In this document: in pieces, positions 27,288-35,505 of the stretch | How positions within the stretch are numbered: the first letter of the stretch is position 1 | How the letters are laid out: the number at the start of each line of letters is the position of its first letter | Origin: Betaproteobacteria bacterium Ga0077527 | Lineage (GTDB): Bacteria; Pseudomonadota; Gammaproteobacteria; Burkholderiales; SG8-41 | Assembly (NCBI GenBank): GCA_001464815.1 | Contig: LNDW01000018.1 | Span: 62,001 to 126,000, forward strand | Direction: 5' to 3' | Length of the DNA stretch: 64,000 bases | Translations under genes and position numbers: made by a program | The notes under the pieces: generated by a model | The model's database searches: none | Seen by the model: the letters and a program-made list of their open reading frames with translations, nothing else | Told to the model about the DNA's origin: nothing

Positions 27288-27364
27288 GGTTGCGCACTGA
27301 CCAGTGCATGGACCATGCCAAGTGCCGTTACTGCACTTTTCCAGCACTCTGCGCATAAGCATAT

Positions 27365-27388
27365 TTATCAATAAAAACAATTACTTAT
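27365..27388 (+). repeat. AT-rich interspersed motif, copy in a divergent promoter region
   Basis: An excellent copy: CAATAAAAACAATTACTTAT preceded by TTAT. It lies between the divergent chlorite-dismutase-family gene and the NHL-repeat gene, about 120 bases before the latter. Confidence 0.75.
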
Positions 27389-27511
27389 GATCACCGTCTT
27401 GGGCCGTGGACTGTGCGGCTTGCGGGTGGTCTTTCCGGGGTATCCTGCGGCGACCGTCCGCACCGTTTTCAGGCGCGGCAATAACAACAACGCACTGAAA
27501 AGGAGTGGTTC

Positions 27512-28411
27512 ATGGCGCAAGCGGCGATCATGGAAATCGAGAACAACGTCCCGGAACTGAACTACAAGGTGGTGCCGGACATTTTCCAGATGCCCGAAGG
27601 CCTCAACTTCGGGCCCTGCTCGGCGGTGGCGGTGCGCGCCAACGGCAACATCCTGGTATTCAACCGCAGCGAACACGCGCTGATGGAGTTCAACCCGCAG
27701 GGGATGTACCTGAAGAGCCTGTGCCGTGGCATCTTCGACAACCCGCACGGCCTCAAGCTCGATGCGCACGGCAACATCTGGGCCACCGACACCGTGGCGC
27801 ATATCGTGGTGAAGATGGATGCGCAGGGCCGCATCCAGATGGTGCTCGGCGTCAAAGGCCGCGCCACCGAATGGCACCAGGCCGGCCACCTGCGCTGTTT
27901 CAACGAACCCAACGACATCGCCTTCGGGCCCAAGGGTGAGGTCTACATCACCCAGGGCCACGGCAAGGGTGAATCGCGCGTGCTCAAGTTTGATGGCGAC
28001 GGCAACTTTTTGCTGACCTGGGGCGGCGAGGGCAAGGACGCGGGGCAGTTCAACCAGCCGCATGCGGTGCTGGTCGATCCGAAGGGGCAGGTGATCATCG
28101 CCGACCGCTCCAACCAGCGGCTGCAGGTGTTTGATGGCGATGGAAAATTTTTACGCGAGAAAAAACATCCGGGCACGCCCTGCGGCCTCGCGCTGTGCAG
28201 CGACAGGAAGCACATCATGATGGCGCACGGCCATGCCGGCCGCATCATGAAGCTCGACATGGATTTGAATCTGCTCGCCGCAACTGGCGGCCAGGGCAAG
28301 GGCCCGAACCGTTACGGCGAGGCGCATTACCTCGCGCTGGATGCCGAGGACAACATCTATGTCGCGGATTCGCTGAACTGGAATGTGCAGAAGCTGGTGA
28401 AAAACGGCTGA
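27512..28411 (+). CDS. NHL-repeat beta-propeller protein
   Basis: 299 residues folding as a six-bladed beta-propeller of NHL repeats. Repeating units include NPHGLKLDAHGNIWATDT, EPNDIAFGPKGEVYITQG, QPHAVLVDPKGQVIIADRSN and EAHYLALDAEDNIYVADSLN. It resembles the lyase domain of peptidyl-hydroxyglycine amidating enzymes and bacterial lactonase- or virginiamycin-lyase-like propellers. There is no signal peptide, so it is probably cytoplasmic. AAGGAG at 27500-27505 fits the ATG. A GMC oxidoreductase and a Bug receptor follow on the same strand, so it may process a sugar-acid or lactone-like substrate. Function is not assigned. Confidence 0.8.
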   Translation: MAQAAIMEIENNVPELNYKVVPDIFQMPEGLNFGPCSAVAVRANGNILVFNRSEHALMEFNPQGMYLKSLCRGIFDNPHGLKLDAHGNIWATDTVAHIVVKMDAQGRIQMVLGVKGRATEWHQAGHLRCFNEPNDIAFGPKGEVYITQGHGKGESRVLKFDGDGNFLLTWGGEGKDAGQFNQPHAVLVDPKGQVIIADRSNQRLQVFDGDGKFLREKKHPGTPCGLALCSDRKHIMMAHGHAGRIMKLDMDLNLLAATGGQGKGPNRYGEAHYLALDAEDNIYVADSLNWNVQKLVKNG

Positions 28412-28424
28412 TTGCGTATTTCTT

Positions 28425-28454
28425 CCCTCTCTCCATGAGACCATGGTGAGAGGG
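28425..28454. repeat. hairpin after the NHL gene (REP-like remnant)
   Basis: CCCTCTC (28425-28431) pairs with GAGAGGG (28448-28454), extended by CCATG/CATGG inside. It is related in sequence to the palindromes at 21395-21500. It lacks a T-run, so it is not a standard terminator. Confidence 0.55.
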
Positions 28455-28466
28455 CGTGAAAAATAT

Positions 28467-28490
28467 ATAAGTCATTGATTTAATTGAATA
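28467..28490 (-). repeat. AT-rich interspersed motif, copy just before the GMC gene
   Basis: On the minus strand: TATTCAATTAAATCAAT with a GACTTAT right flank. It ends 8 bases before the GMC start codon and occupies the place where a ribosome binding site would be. Confidence 0.7.
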
Positions 28491-28498
28491 AATAATCA

Positions 28499-30109
28499 AT
28501 GCCCAGTTTCGGGACTTTCGACTTCATCATCGTCGGCGCCGGCAGCGCGGGCTGCGTGCTGGCGAACCGGCTCTCCGCCGATCCGGCGCGCTCGGTGCTG
28601 CTGATCGAGGCCGGCGGCAATGATGACTGGCACTGGATCCGCATTCCCGTCGGCTATCTGTACTGCATCGGCAATCAGCGCACCGACTGGTGCTACAAGA
28701 CCGTCGCCGAACCGGGGCTCAACGGCCGCGTGATCAACTATCCGCGCGGCCGCGTGATCGGCGGTTCGTCGTCGATCAACGCGATGCTCTACCTGCGCGG
28801 CCAGGCCCGTGATTACGACGAGTGGGCGCGGCTCACCGGTGATGCCGGCTGGTCGTGGCCGCAGGTGCTGCCGGTGTTCATGCAGCATGAGGACCACTGG
28901 CGCGGCGCGGACGAGAAGCACGGCGCCGGCGGCGAGCTGCGCGTGGAAACGCCGCGGGTGCGCTGGGACATCATCGAGGCCTTCCGCGCGGCTGCGGTCG
29001 AGTCGGGCATTCCCGAAACCGATGATTTCAACCGCGGCAACAATGAAGGCGTGGCCCGCTTCGAGGTCACGCAGAAACGCGGCGAGCGCTGGAGCGCGGC
29101 GCGGGCCTTCCTTGATCCGGCGCGTGGCCGGCCGAATCTGAAGGTGATCACCGGCGCACTGGTGCGACGGGTACTGTTCGAGGGGCGGCGCGCATCGGGC
29201 GTCGAATTCGAGCGGGAGGGTTTCATTCAGCAGGCGCAGGCCCGCGCCGACACCATACTCGCCGCGGGGGCCATCGGCAGCCCGCAAATCCTGCAGCTCT
29301 CCGGTGTCGGGCCGGCCGCGCTGCTGCGCGAGCACGGCATCACGCCGGTGGCCGACCTGCCGGTGGGCGAGAACCTGCAGGACCATCTGCAACTGCGGCT
29401 GGCCTTCCGCGTGCAGAACGCGCTGACGCTGAACACGATGCTCGGCTCGTGGTGGGCGAAAGCGAAGATGGCCCTGGAATACGCGCTGCATCGCACGGGG
29501 CCGCTGACCATGCCGCCTTCGCAGCTCGGCGCTTTTGCCAAATCCGATCCCGGGCAGGCCACGCCCAACCTCGAGTACCACATCCAGCCGGTGTCGCTGG
29601 ACCGCTTCGGCGAACCGCCGCATCCGTTTCCGGCTTTCACCGCCAGTGTCTGCAACCTGCGCCCGACCTCGCGCGGCACGGTGCGCATCGTGTCGAACGA
29701 TCCGCGCGCGCATCCGGCGATCGCGCCCAACTATCTCTCCACCGATGACGATCGCCGGGTGGCGGTGGATGCGATCCGCCTGACGCGGCGCATCGTCAAT
29801 ACGAGCGCCGCATTGCAGCCGTACCGGCCGGAGGAATTCATGCCGGGGCCGGCCCTGCAGAGCGATGCCGAGCTGCTGCAGGCGGCGGGGCAGATCGGCA
29901 CCACGATTTTCCATCCGGTGGGCAGCTGCAAAATGGGCCGTGCGGATGACGCCTCCGCGGTGGTCGATACACAATTGCGCGTGCGCGGGCTGGAGGGCCT
30001 GCGCGTGATTGACGCCTCGGTGATGCCGGTGATCACCTCGGGCAATACCAATGCGCCGGTGATGATGATCGCCGAGCGCGGCAGTGGCCTGATTTTGCAG
30101 GGCTTGTAG
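28499..30109 (+). CDS. GMC-family FAD oxidoreductase (choline/alcohol dehydrogenase type)
   Basis: A 536-residue flavoenzyme that oxidises a primary alcohol or similar group. It has the FAD motif [17 protein letters not shown] at the N-terminus, GMC signature 1 around [18 protein letters not shown], signature 2 around [16 protein letters not shown], and the active-site His in [10 protein letters not shown] near residue 471. It ends [24 protein letters not shown]. No Shine-Dalgarno is visible because an AT-rich motif copy fills the upstream spacer. The neighbours (propeller protein, Bug receptor, cytochrome c) suggest a catabolic unit; the true alcohol is unknown. Confidence 0.92.
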   Translation: MPSFGTFDFIIVGAGSAGCVLANRLSADPARSVLLIEAGGNDDWHWIRIPVGYLYCIGNQRTDWCYKTVAEPGLNGRVINYPRGRVIGGSSSINAMLYLRGQARDYDEWARLTGDAGWSWPQVLPVFMQHEDHWRGADEKHGAGGELRVETPRVRWDIIEAFRAAAVESGIPETDDFNRGNNEGVARFEVTQKRGERWSAARAFLDPARGRPNLKVITGALVRRVLFEGRRASGVEFEREGFIQQAQARADTILAAGAIGSPQILQLSGVGPAALLREHGITPVADLPVGENLQDHLQLRLAFRVQNALTLNTMLGSWWAKAKMALEYALHRTGPLTMPPSQLGAFAKSDPGQATPNLEYHIQPVSLDRFGEPPHPFPAFTASVCNLRPTSRGTVRIVSNDPRAHPAIAPNYLSTDDDRRVAVDAIRLTRRIVNTSAALQPYRPEEFMPGPALQSDAELLQAAGQIGTTIFHPVGSCKMGRADDASAVVDTQLRVRGLEGLRVIDASVMPVITSGNTNAPVMMIAERGSGLILQGL

Positions 30110-30138
30110 TGACCAACAACAAACCGAAGGAGGAGACC

Positions 30139-31128
30139 ATGAACACATTCGCAACACTCGCGGCCACGCTGGTGCTGGCTGCGGCCAGCGGCGCTGCCTC
30201 GGCCCAGGGCGCGTGGAAGCCGGAGCGCAACGTCGAAATCATTGTCGGCTCCAGCGCCGGTACCGGCACCGACCGCACCGCGCGGCTGATCCAGAAAATC
30301 TGGCAGGACCAGAAGGCGCTGCCGGTGCCGGTGGCGGTGGTCAACCGGCCCGGCGGCGGCGGTGCCGTGAGCTGGGCCTATCTCGCCGGCCGCGGCGGCG
30401 ATGCGCATGCGCTGCTGGTGACTTCGTACAACCTGGTCACCAACCACATCACCGGGCGCAGCCCGCAGAACTACAGCGACTTCACGCTGATCTCGCTGCT
30501 GGTCAGCGAATACATCGGCTTCGCGGTGCGGCCCGACTCACCGTACAGGACGCTGGCCGAGCTGGCCAAGGCGCTGCGCGAGAATCCGGATGCGATTACC
30601 TTCGGCACTTCCAGCGCCGCTGGCGGTGCCAACCACATCGCCACCGGACTGTTCGCGCGTGCCGCGGGCGCCGACCTGAAGCGGCTCAAGGTGGTGATCT
30701 ATAACGGCGGCGGCGAGGCGCTGGCGGCGATGCTCGGCGGCCATGTCACGGTGTGGGTGAATTCGGCGTCCTCGATTGCCACGCCGTTTGCCGCGGGGAC
30801 CATCCGGCCGCTGGCGATCGCTTCGCCGCAGCGCATGCCCGGCGCGCTGGCCAAGCTGCCGACCGCGCGGGAGGCCGGGTTTCCGATGGTCGCCGACAAC
30901 TGGCGCCTGGTGATCGCGCCCAAGGGGCTGACCCCGGCGCAGGTGGCGTACTGGGACCAGGGGTTCCGCGCGCTCACCCAGAGCAAGGAGTGGAATGATG
31001 ACCTCGCCGCCGCGAACATGCCCAACAGCTACCGCAACAGCGCCGAGACCACCAAGTACATCGCCGAGGAATACAACGACATCCGCGACATCCTGGTCGA
31101 GCTGGGGCTGGCCAAGCCGGCGAAGTAA
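30139..31128 (+). CDS. Bug/TctC-family solute receptor
   Basis: A 329-residue periplasmic receptor. AAGGAGG (30127-30133) precedes MNTFATLAATLVLAAASGAASAQ, a typical signal peptide; the in-frame ATG-like start at 30109 is too early. Family motifs: VEIIVGSSAGTGTDRTARL, NRPGGGGAVSWAYLA and FGTSSAAGGANHIATGLFA. It lies 29 bases after the GMC oxidoreductase gene, which makes joint use plausible: the receptor would bind the compound, or a product, handled by that enzyme. No TctAB genes adjoin it. Confidence 0.9.
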   Translation: MNTFATLAATLVLAAASGAASAQGAWKPERNVEIIVGSSAGTGTDRTARLIQKIWQDQKALPVPVAVVNRPGGGGAVSWAYLAGRGGDAHALLVTSYNLVTNHITGRSPQNYSDFTLISLLVSEYIGFAVRPDSPYRTLAELAKALRENPDAITFGTSSAAGGANHIATGLFARAAGADLKRLKVVIYNGGGEALAAMLGGHVTVWVNSASSIATPFAAGTIRPLAIASPQRMPGALAKLPTAREAGFPMVADNWRLVIAPKGLTPAQVAYWDQGFRALTQSKEWNDDLAAANMPNSYRNSAETTKYIAEEYNDIRDILVELGLAKPAK

Positions 31129-31204
31129 TCCGCGGCAGGGGCTGGCGCGTTAGGATGGATGGAGCTTTTTCAATCACCCGGACCGGGATAAAAGGAGTGC
31201 AGCA

Positions 31205-31594
31205 ATGAACTGGAAACTGGCAGGTATGGCGGTCGCAGCGGCTCTGGCGCTGCCGGCGCAGGCGCAGCAGTCGGGCGAAGCGGTTTACAAGTCGATCTGT
31301 TTCGCCTGCCATGCCACGGGCGCGGCCAATGCGCCGAAACTGGGCGATGCCAAGGCCTGGACGCCGCTGATCAAGGAAGGTCAGGCCGTGCTCACCGCGC
31401 ATGCCTGGGTCGGCGTCCGTGGCATGCCGCCCAAGGGCGGCAATCCCAACATGTCGCTGGAGGATTTCTCCAAGGCCGTGGCCTACATGGCCAACAGTGC
31501 CGGCGGCAAGTGGAAGGATCCGGACCCGAAAATGCTGGCTGCGATCCAGGCCGAGGAGAAAAAACGCATCGCCGACCTGGCGAAGAAGAAGTAG
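31205..31594 (+). CDS. c5-type monohaem cytochrome c
   Basis: A 129-residue periplasmic electron carrier. The signal peptide is MNWKLAGMAVAAALALPAQA. The haem site CFACH is at residues 32-36, and a likely axial Met74 lies in VRGMPPKGGNP, as in cytochrome c5 proteins. The C-terminal tail is Lys/Ala/Glu-rich, about 25 residues beyond the usual domain. AAAGGAG at 31191-31197 fits the start. It may accept electrons from the GMC oxidoreductase two genes upstream, though it could equally be a general carrier. Confidence 0.9.
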   Translation: MNWKLAGMAVAAALALPAQAQQSGEAVYKSICFACHATGAANAPKLGDAKAWTPLIKEGQAVLTAHAWVGVRGMPPKGGNPNMSLEDFSKAVAYMANSAGGKWKDPDPKMLAAIQAEEKKRIADLAKKK

Positions 31595-31665
31595 CCGGCG
31601 CCTTGAAAAACCGTTCGCACTGAGCTTGTCACAGGGCCCAGCCCGAACGGTGTGACCTGATCCAT

Positions 31666-31695
31666 AAAAAACCGGCCTAGTGGCCGGTTTTTTTG
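31666..31695. terminator. bidirectional terminator between cytochrome c and Kef genes
   Basis: ACCGGCC (31671-31677) pairs with GGCCGGT (31682-31688). A-run on the left and T-run on the right allow termination on both strands. The Kef gene's stop codon and last codons lie within the stem. Confidence 0.85.
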
Positions 31696-33386
31696 TCGGC
31701 CCAGGCGCAGCGGCTGACCACGTGTTCGGCCATGGCGATGGCCAGTTCCCGTTCGTCGATGAACACGCGGTCGGGGCGGTCTTCCTGCAGCAGGCCGGCT
31801 TCTTCGTCGCTGTGGGTGCGCGCGACGATCTCGATGCCGGGGTTGAGCATGCGCGCGGTCTCGATCATCTTGCGCGCGCGCGCGGCGTCCGGCGCGGCGA
31901 TCACCAGCAGGCGCGCCCGTGCGACATGGGCCTGGATCAACACCGCGGGATCGGCGGCGTCGCCGGACACGGCCGGGATGCCGTCCTCGCGCAGGTGTTC
32001 CACCGTTTCGCGGTTCTGCTCGGCGACCACCACCGCGATGCCCTGTTCGCGCAAGGCCGCGCCGATGCGCCGGCCGACGCGGCCGTAGCCGACCACCAGC
32101 ACATGGCCGGTGAGCAGGTCCTGGTCGGTGCTCATCGGCAGCTGCGCCAGCGGATCGTCGCGCTGCTCCAGCGCGCGTGCGAGGCTGGAGCGTTCGCGCA
32201 CCCAGCGCAGCATCGGCTCGATCAGGCTGAACACCAGCGGATTGAGCGCGATCGAGATCACCGCGCCGGCAAGGATCAGGTTCTGGCCCTCCAGCGGCAG
32301 CAGGCCCAGCGCGACACCGAGGCCGGCGAGGATGAACGAGAACTCGCCGATCTGCGCGAGGCTCGCCGAGACGGTGAGCGCGGTGTTCAGCGGGTAGCGG
32401 AACAGCAGTACGATGGCGAGCGCTGCCAGCGACTTGCCGATGACGATGATGCCGACCACCGCGAGCACGCGCAGCGGTTCCTCGACCAGCATCATCGGGT
32501 CGAAGAGCATGCCCACCGACACGAAAAACAGCACCGCGAAGGCGTCGCGCAGCGGCAGCGATTCCTCGGCGGCGCGGTGCGAGAGCTCGGATTCGCGCAG
32601 CACCATGCCGGCGAAGAAGGCACCCAGCGCGAAGGACACGCCGAACAGCGCCGCCGCACCGAAGGCGATGCCCAGGGCGGCCGCGATCACGCACAGCGTG
32701 AACAGCTCGCGTGATCCCGTGCGCGCGACCTGCCACAGGATCCACGGGAACACGCGTTTGCCCACCACCAGCATCAGCGCGATGAAGAGGGCGACCATGC
32801 CCAGCGTCTTGCCCAGGGTCAGCGCGAGGTCGCCGCCGCTGAGTGCGCCGCCGTCACCCTTGATCAGGCCGGCCAGCGGCGGCAGCAGCACCAGCGCGAG
32901 CACCATCACCAGGTCCTCGACCACCAGCCAGCCCACCGCGATGCGGCCGTTCATTGAATCGACCAGGCCGCGTGCTTCCAGCGCCTTGAGCAGCACCACG
33001 GTGCTCGCCACCGACAGCGCGAGCCCGAAGACCAGGCCGGCGCCAAGGCTCCAGCCCCAGAAATGCGCAACTGCCGCGCCCATCACCGTGGCCGCGCCGA
33101 TCTGCACCACCGCGCCGGGCAGCGCGATGCGGCGCACCGCGAGCAGGTCGTCAAGCGAGAGGTGCAGGCCGACGCCGAACATCAGCAGCATCACGCCGAT
33201 CTCGGCAAGCTGCGCGGCGAGCGCCATGTCGGCGACAAAGCCGGGCGTGTGCGGGCCGATCAGCACGCCGGCGATCAGGTAGCCCACCAGCGGCGGCAGC
33301 TTCAGCCGCGCCGCCGCCAGCCCGAACACGATCGCAAGGCCGAAGGCCATGGCAATGGTCGTGATCAGGCCGATTTCATGGGGCAT
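31677..33386 (-). CDS. CPA2-type cation:proton antiporter with RCK domain (YbaL/Kef-like)
   Basis: A 569-residue inner-membrane protein. About 390 N-terminal residues form 12-13 helices of the CPA2 antiporter fold (LVGYLIAGVLIGPHTPGF, FGLALSVASTVVLLKAL). A cytoplasmic RCK/TrkA-N domain with a nucleotide-binding motif follows (VLVVGYGRVGRRIGAALREQ near residue 417). Length and layout match E. coli YbaL better than KefB or KefC. It probably exports K+ or another cation in exchange for protons. An AT-rich motif copy begins 7 bases upstream of its start codon and reaches into the end of the preceding gene. Confidence 0.9.
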   Translation of the reverse strand: MPHEIGLITTIAMAFGLAIVFGLAAARLKLPPLVGYLIAGVLIGPHTPGFVADMALAAQLAEIGVMLLMFGVGLHLSLDDLLAVRRIALPGAVVQIGAATVMGAAVAHFWGWSLGAGLVFGLALSVASTVVLLKALEARGLVDSMNGRIAVGWLVVEDLVMVLALVLLPPLAGLIKGDGGALSGGDLALTLGKTLGMVALFIALMLVVGKRVFPWILWQVARTGSRELFTLCVIAAALGIAFGAAALFGVSFALGAFFAGMVLRESELSHRAAEESLPLRDAFAVLFFVSVGMLFDPMMLVEEPLRVLAVVGIIVIGKSLAALAIVLLFRYPLNTALTVSASLAQIGEFSFILAGLGVALGLLPLEGQNLILAGAVISIALNPLVFSLIEPMLRWVRERSSLARALEQRDDPLAQLPMSTDQDLLTGHVLVVGYGRVGRRIGAALREQGIAVVVAEQNRETVEHLREDGIPAVSGDAADPAVLIQAHVARARLLVIAAPDAARARKMIETARMLNPGIEIVARTHSDEEAGLLQEDRPDRVFIDERELAIAMAEHVVSRCAWADKKTGH

Positions 33387-33392
33387 ATAAAA

Positions 33393-33416
33393 TATTCAAT
33401 TAAAACAATTGCTTAT
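33393..33416 (+). repeat. AT-rich interspersed motif, copy between two minus-strand genes
   Basis: TATTCAATTAAAACAATT and a CTTAT flank. The TTA inside CTTAT is the TAA stop codon (minus strand) of the monooxygenase gene at 33413, and the left end lies 7 bases upstream of the Kef start codon. The motif fills the whole 26-base spacer. Confidence 0.75.
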
Positions 33417-33757
33417 GAATGACGTTCGCGGCTGTCCCGGGGTGCCTGCGCACGTTCGTGCAGGCCGTAGTCGCGGATCACGCCGGCCACACGCAGGCGA
33501 TAGTCGCGGAACACTCCACCGCGGCCGCGCGCCTGGGCGATGCGGTGGGTCTCCAGCTGGCGCCAGCGCTGCACCGCGGCTTCGTCGCGGAACACCGACA
33601 GCGACAGCAGCTTGCCCGGCTCGTTCAGGCTCTCGAAGCGTTCCACCGAAATGAAGCCGTCGATCTGTTCCAGCAATGGCCGCAGTTCGGCGGCGATGTC
33701 GAGGTATTCCTGGCGGCGTCCCGCGGCCGGCCACACTTCGAAGATGACCGCGATCAT
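33413..33757 (-). CDS. antibiotic biosynthesis monooxygenase (ABM) domain protein
   Basis: A 114-residue single ABM domain (dimeric alpha-beta barrel). MIAVIFEVWPAAGRRQEYLDIAAELRPLLEQIDGFI and SLSVFRDEAAVQRWRQLETH are typical of this family, which includes cofactor-free monooxygenases and haem-degrading enzymes. The C-terminal 20 residues are Arg-rich and likely disordered. The actual role is unknown. It lies 21 bases downstream of the SDR gene on the same strand. Its stop codon is supplied by an AT-rich motif copy. Confidence 0.85.
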   Translation of the reverse strand: MIAVIFEVWPAAGRRQEYLDIAAELRPLLEQIDGFISVERFESLNEPGKLLSLSVFRDEAAVQRWRQLETHRIAQARGRGGVFRDYRLRVAGVIRDYGLHERAQAPRDSRERHS

Positions 33758-33778
33758 CGGGCGGGGTTCCCCGCGTAC

Positions 33779-34534
33779 CTAGAACGCATAGCGGCGCATG
33801 CCGCCATCGACCGGGATCACGGTGCCGGTGATGTAGCTGCCGCGCGCGGAGGCGAGGAACACCGCCATCGCGGCGATTTCCTCGGGTTCGCCGTAGCGGC
33901 CGAGCGGGATTTCGTGCTGCTCTTCATGCGCGCGGAATTCGGGCGAGTACTTGCGGCGGATCTGCTCGCTCATGATGCGCCCTGGTGCGAGGCAGTTGAC
34001 GGTGATGCCGTGCCTGCCGACTTCGCGCGACAGGCCTTTTGACCAGCCGTGGATCGCGGCCTTGGCCGGGGTCGCGGCGAGCAGCGAGTCCGGTTCGGAC
34101 TTGCCCGAGAAGTTGATCACGCGGCCCCATTTGCGCGCGATCATGTCCGGCAGCACGGCGTGGGTGAGCTGGCGCACGCGCACGAAGTTGAGCGTCATCA
34201 CGCTTTCCCATTCCGTTTCAGGCGCGTCGACGGGAATCTTCGGCCGGCTGCCGCCCGCGCTGTTGATGAGGATATCGATGTGGCCCAGCGCCGCGCGCGC
34301 GGCATCGGCCAGCCGCTGCGGCGCACCCTCCTGCATGATGTCCACTTCGACCATCGCGGGCGCCTGGCCGCCCGCTGCGGTGATTTCACGCGCCAGTTCC
34401 TCAAGCAGCGGTTTGCGCCGCGCCGCGATGCACAGTTTCACCCCTTCGGCGGCGAGCATTTTCGCGGTCATGCGGCCGATGCCCTGGCTGGCGCCGGTGA
34501 CCAATGCGGTTTTTCCTGTGAGTTCGAGATTCAT
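33779..34534 (-). CDS. SDR-family protein lacking the catalytic Tyr
   Basis: A 251-residue short-chain dehydrogenase/reductase fold with a normal cofactor motif (TGASQGIG), an NSAGG motif and the C-terminal GTVIPVDGG. At the active site the usual YxxxK reads ATPAK, so Lys is kept but Tyr is replaced by Ala. The Ser position (INFSGKS) is present. I have seen similar Tyr-less SDRs in Burkholderiales annotated as 3-oxoacyl-ACP reductase, but chemistry must differ or be lost. It forms a likely unit with the ABM gene downstream. Confidence 0.85.
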   Translation of the reverse strand: MNLELTGKTALVTGASQGIGRMTAKMLAAEGVKLCIAARRKPLLEELAREITAAGGQAPAMVEVDIMQEGAPQRLADAARAALGHIDILINSAGGSRPKIPVDAPETEWESVMTLNFVRVRQLTHAVLPDMIARKWGRVINFSGKSEPDSLLAATPAKAAIHGWSKGLSREVGRHGITVNCLAPGRIMSEQIRRKYSPEFRAHEEQHEIPLGRYGEPEEIAAMAVFLASARGSYITGTVIPVDGGMRRYAF

Positions 34535-34643
34535 GTCCTTGCCCTTGGTTTCCGTTTTTGGTTACGCATCAAGCGCTGAATGATGAAAGATGGGTGCAAG
34601 CGCTCCCACGTTTTTTTGCTCTGCATTCATCACTCATTGCCTG

Positions 34644-35501
34644 TCACTGTTTTCTGACCCAGGTTTTCCAGGCGATCCACAGCTTGCGCAGCGGAGTCAG
34701 CGAGGTGCGCTGGGTGAGCACCCGCGCGCCGTCTGCGCGGATTTCCTCGAGCAGGGTGCGGTAGATCGCGGCCATGATGATGCCCGGAATCTGTGCCTTG
34801 CGGTCGGCGGCGGGGAGCAGTGCGAAGGCGCGGTCATAAGTGGCGAGCGCGCGGTCGATCTGCGCCTGCATCAGCTTGCGGAAGGGCTCGCCGGCTTCGG
34901 TTTCAGCGCTGCCGTGAACGATCTGCGCGGCTTCGAGCCCGGCAGCCTTGAGTTCATCGAGCGGCAGGTAGACGCGGTTGCGCCGGGCGTCCTCGCCGAC
35001 GTCGCGGATGATGTTGGTGAGCTGGAACGCGAGGCCCAGCTCGGCGGCGTAGTCGAGGGTTTTCGGGTCGGTGAAGCCGAAGATGCGCGCCGACATCAGG
35101 CCGACCACGCCGGCGACGCGGTGGCAGTAGACCTTGAGCGTGGCGAAATCGGGATAGCGGTTGTAGTCGAGGTCCATCGCCATGCCGGCAATGACTTCGA
35201 GCAGCTGGTCCTGGGTGATGCCGCAGGGGCCGGCGACCTCGGCCAGCGCGCGCGCCACCGGGTGCTGGGCGCGGCCCTCATAGAGCCTGCCGACTTCCTG
35301 GCGCCACCAGTCGAGCTTGGTGCGTGCGACACCTTCGTCGCTGCATTCGTCGACGATGTCATCGACCTCGCGGCAGTAGGCATACAGCGCGGTGATCGCG
35401 CGCCTCCGTTCCGGCGTCAGGAACATGAAGCTGTAATAGAAGCTGGAGCCGCTGGCGGCGGCCTTGTCCTGGCAGTACTGGTGGTGATCTTTCATGGCCA
35501 T
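34644..35501 (-). CDS. hpnD: presqualene diphosphate synthase HpnD
   Basis: A 285-residue isoprenoid synthase that joins two farnesyl diphosphates into presqualene diphosphate. It is all-helical, with the two Asp-rich diphosphate/Mg motifs: REVDDIVDE near residue 50 and NIIRDVGEDARRNRVYLP near 160-175. It starts 4 bases after the hpnC stop, so the two are co-translated. With HpnC and the separate HpnE it would make squalene, presumably for hopanoids; a squalene-hopene cyclase is not in the window. The spacer to the SDR gene (34535-34643) holds ATGA-type simple repeats and no gene. Confidence 0.94.
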   Translation of the reverse strand: MAMKDHHQYCQDKAAASGSSFYYSFMFLTPERRRAITALYAYCREVDDIVDECSDEGVARTKLDWWRQEVGRLYEGRAQHPVARALAEVAGPCGITQDQLLEVIAGMAMDLDYNRYPDFATLKVYCHRVAGVVGLMSARIFGFTDPKTLDYAAELGLAFQLTNIIRDVGEDARRNRVYLPLDELKAAGLEAAQIVHGSAETEAGEPFRKLMQAQIDRALATYDRAFALLPAADRKAQIPGIIMAAIYRTLLEEIRADGARVLTQRTSLTPLRKLWIAWKTWVRKQ

Positions 35502-35505
35502 GTCG

